Shown one piece after another: positions 63,599-64,000 of a stretch of 64,000 nucleotides of DNA (position 1 is its first letter; each line of letters starts with the position of its first letter). The position numbers and the translations under genes are program-made. The notes under the pieces were generated by a model. That model was not told the origin of the DNA and ran no database searches. It worked only from the letters and a program-made list of their open reading frames with translations. This stretch comes from JACCZX01 sp963829995 (GTDB lineage: Bacteria; Pseudomonadota; Gammaproteobacteria; Burkholderiales; Burkholderiaceae_F): positions 186,001-250,000 of the forward strand of contig CAWHKW010000004.1 of assembly GCA_963829995.1 (NCBI GenBank). The letters are read 5' to 3'.

Positions 63599-64000
63599 CT
63601 GTTGCCGACTGGCACCGCTTGAACCGGTTGCTGGCGGCAGCGCTCGAGCTCGAGGGTGTTGAGCGCACGGCGTGGTTGGAGTCGTTGAGCGCGGACGACA
63701 AGCACTTGCATGCGGTACTGATCGATCTGCTGACGCAATCGGAGGCGACCGGCTTTGCGGATGGCGCGACTCATCCACCCACTGCGGTGGCCAACATGGC
63801 CGCGCAGGCGCTGGCCGCGATGCGGCGCGAACAGCCGGGCGACCGCATCGGACCGTGGCAGCTCGAGCGGCTATTGGCCGAAGGCGGCATGGGCGCGGTG
63901 TGGGTGGCGCAGCGCGTCGATGGGGTGCTGAAGCGCACCGCGGCGCTGAAGCTGCCGCGCGCCGAGTGGGTCGATCACGGGTTGAGCGAACGGATTGCCC
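63577..64000 (+). CDS. Second Ser/Thr protein kinase, tandem paralogue, cut by window end
   Basis: Only the first 141 codons are in the window. It begins at the ATG at 63577, inside the 3' end of the preceding kinase. The protein opens MPVSSALTVADWHRLNRLL and repeats the N-terminal region of the first kinase with few changes, followed by GDRIGPWQLERLLAEGGMGAVWVA and TAALKLPR. DNA identity in this part is also high. It is a recent tandem duplicate and is incomplete here only because of the window edge. Confidence 0.93.
   Translation, partial: MPVSSALTVADWHRLNRLLAAALELEGVERTAWLESLSADDKHLHAVLIDLLTQSEATGFADGATHPPTAVANMAAQALAAMRREQPGDRIGPWQLERLLAEGGMGAVWVAQRVDGVLKRTAALKLPRAEWVDHGLSERIA

Noticed and set aside
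1..64000. CRISPR array, tRNA, rRNA or insertion sequence
   Set aside because: None found: no regularly spaced repeats, no cloverleaf-like sequences recognised and no transposase-like reading frames.

Overview
The window is a stretch of bacterial chromosome of high G+C content, almost certainly from a betaproteobacterium of the order Burkholderiales. The support is a gspG-to-gspF type II secretion operon in the G-H-I-J-K-L-M-N-D-E-F order, two Bug-type (TctC-like) tricarboxylate-transporter binding proteins, a TRAP transporter with an FadR-type GntR regulator, and several non-phosphorylative sugar-acid enzymes. No rRNA, tRNA, phage, transposase or CRISPR array was seen.

Layout. (1) 235-11966, + strand: type II secretion operon. 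Its secretin GspD carries a long Pro/Ala-rich tail and a C-terminal SPOR-like domain. (2) 12009-12530, - strand: a small Spy/CpxP-like periplasmic protein. (3) 12697-18140, - strand: FadR-type regulator, TRAP transporter (dctQ, dctM, dctP) and an altronate dehydratase (UxaA) homologue. (4) 18268-25317, + strand, divergent from (3): short-chain dehydrogenase, FAH-family hydrolase, hydroxyacid dehydrogenase, IlvD/Edd dehydratase, acyl-CoA ligase and a Bug receptor. (5) 25396-30407: a DUF4239-like membrane protein, then glucarate dehydratase (gudD) and a second Bug receptor on -, and galactarate dehydratase (garD) on +. (6) 30446-35153: accessory genes with integron signatures (one good attC site and two compact attC/attI-like sites) but no integrase. 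(7) 35178-42213, - strand: sugar ABC transporter, hydroxyacid dehydrogenase and a second IlvD/Edd dehydratase. Divergent from it, 42346-45362 on + encodes a second SDR, an Ldh2-type dehydrogenase and an aminotransferase. (8) 45390-57100: dipeptidyl carboxypeptidase, a DUF1800/DUF1501 pair, a DUF4870-like protein, an M13 peptidase and a fused indolepyruvate-type ferredoxin oxidoreductase. (9) 57166-64000: a TonB-dependent receptor, an ECF sigma factor and two tandem receptor-type Ser/Thr kinases, the second cut by the window end.

How it fits together. From about 12.7 to 45.4 kb the region looks like a sugar-acid (aldonate, uronate, aldarate) catabolic island with four uptake systems (TRAP, ABC and two Bug receptors) and five sugar-acid dehydratases. 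The two main divergent loci share a near-identical 22-bp operator-like sequence (18181-18202 and 42292-42313, one mismatch), so the FadR-type regulator at 17394-18140 probably controls both. The integron-like cassette block sits inside this island.

Unusual structure. Two families of intergenic repeats were found whose paired stems differ in sequence between copies yet still pair. One is a 73-nt two-hairpin element with three copies and a diverged fourth. The other is a 123-nt element with two copies; one copy lies inside the 5' end of gspJ and is translated as its prepilin leader. Ten single-base frameshifts interrupt nine otherwise well conserved genes. Every one is repaired by removing one base, which suggests either assembly error or an insertion-biased mutation process.
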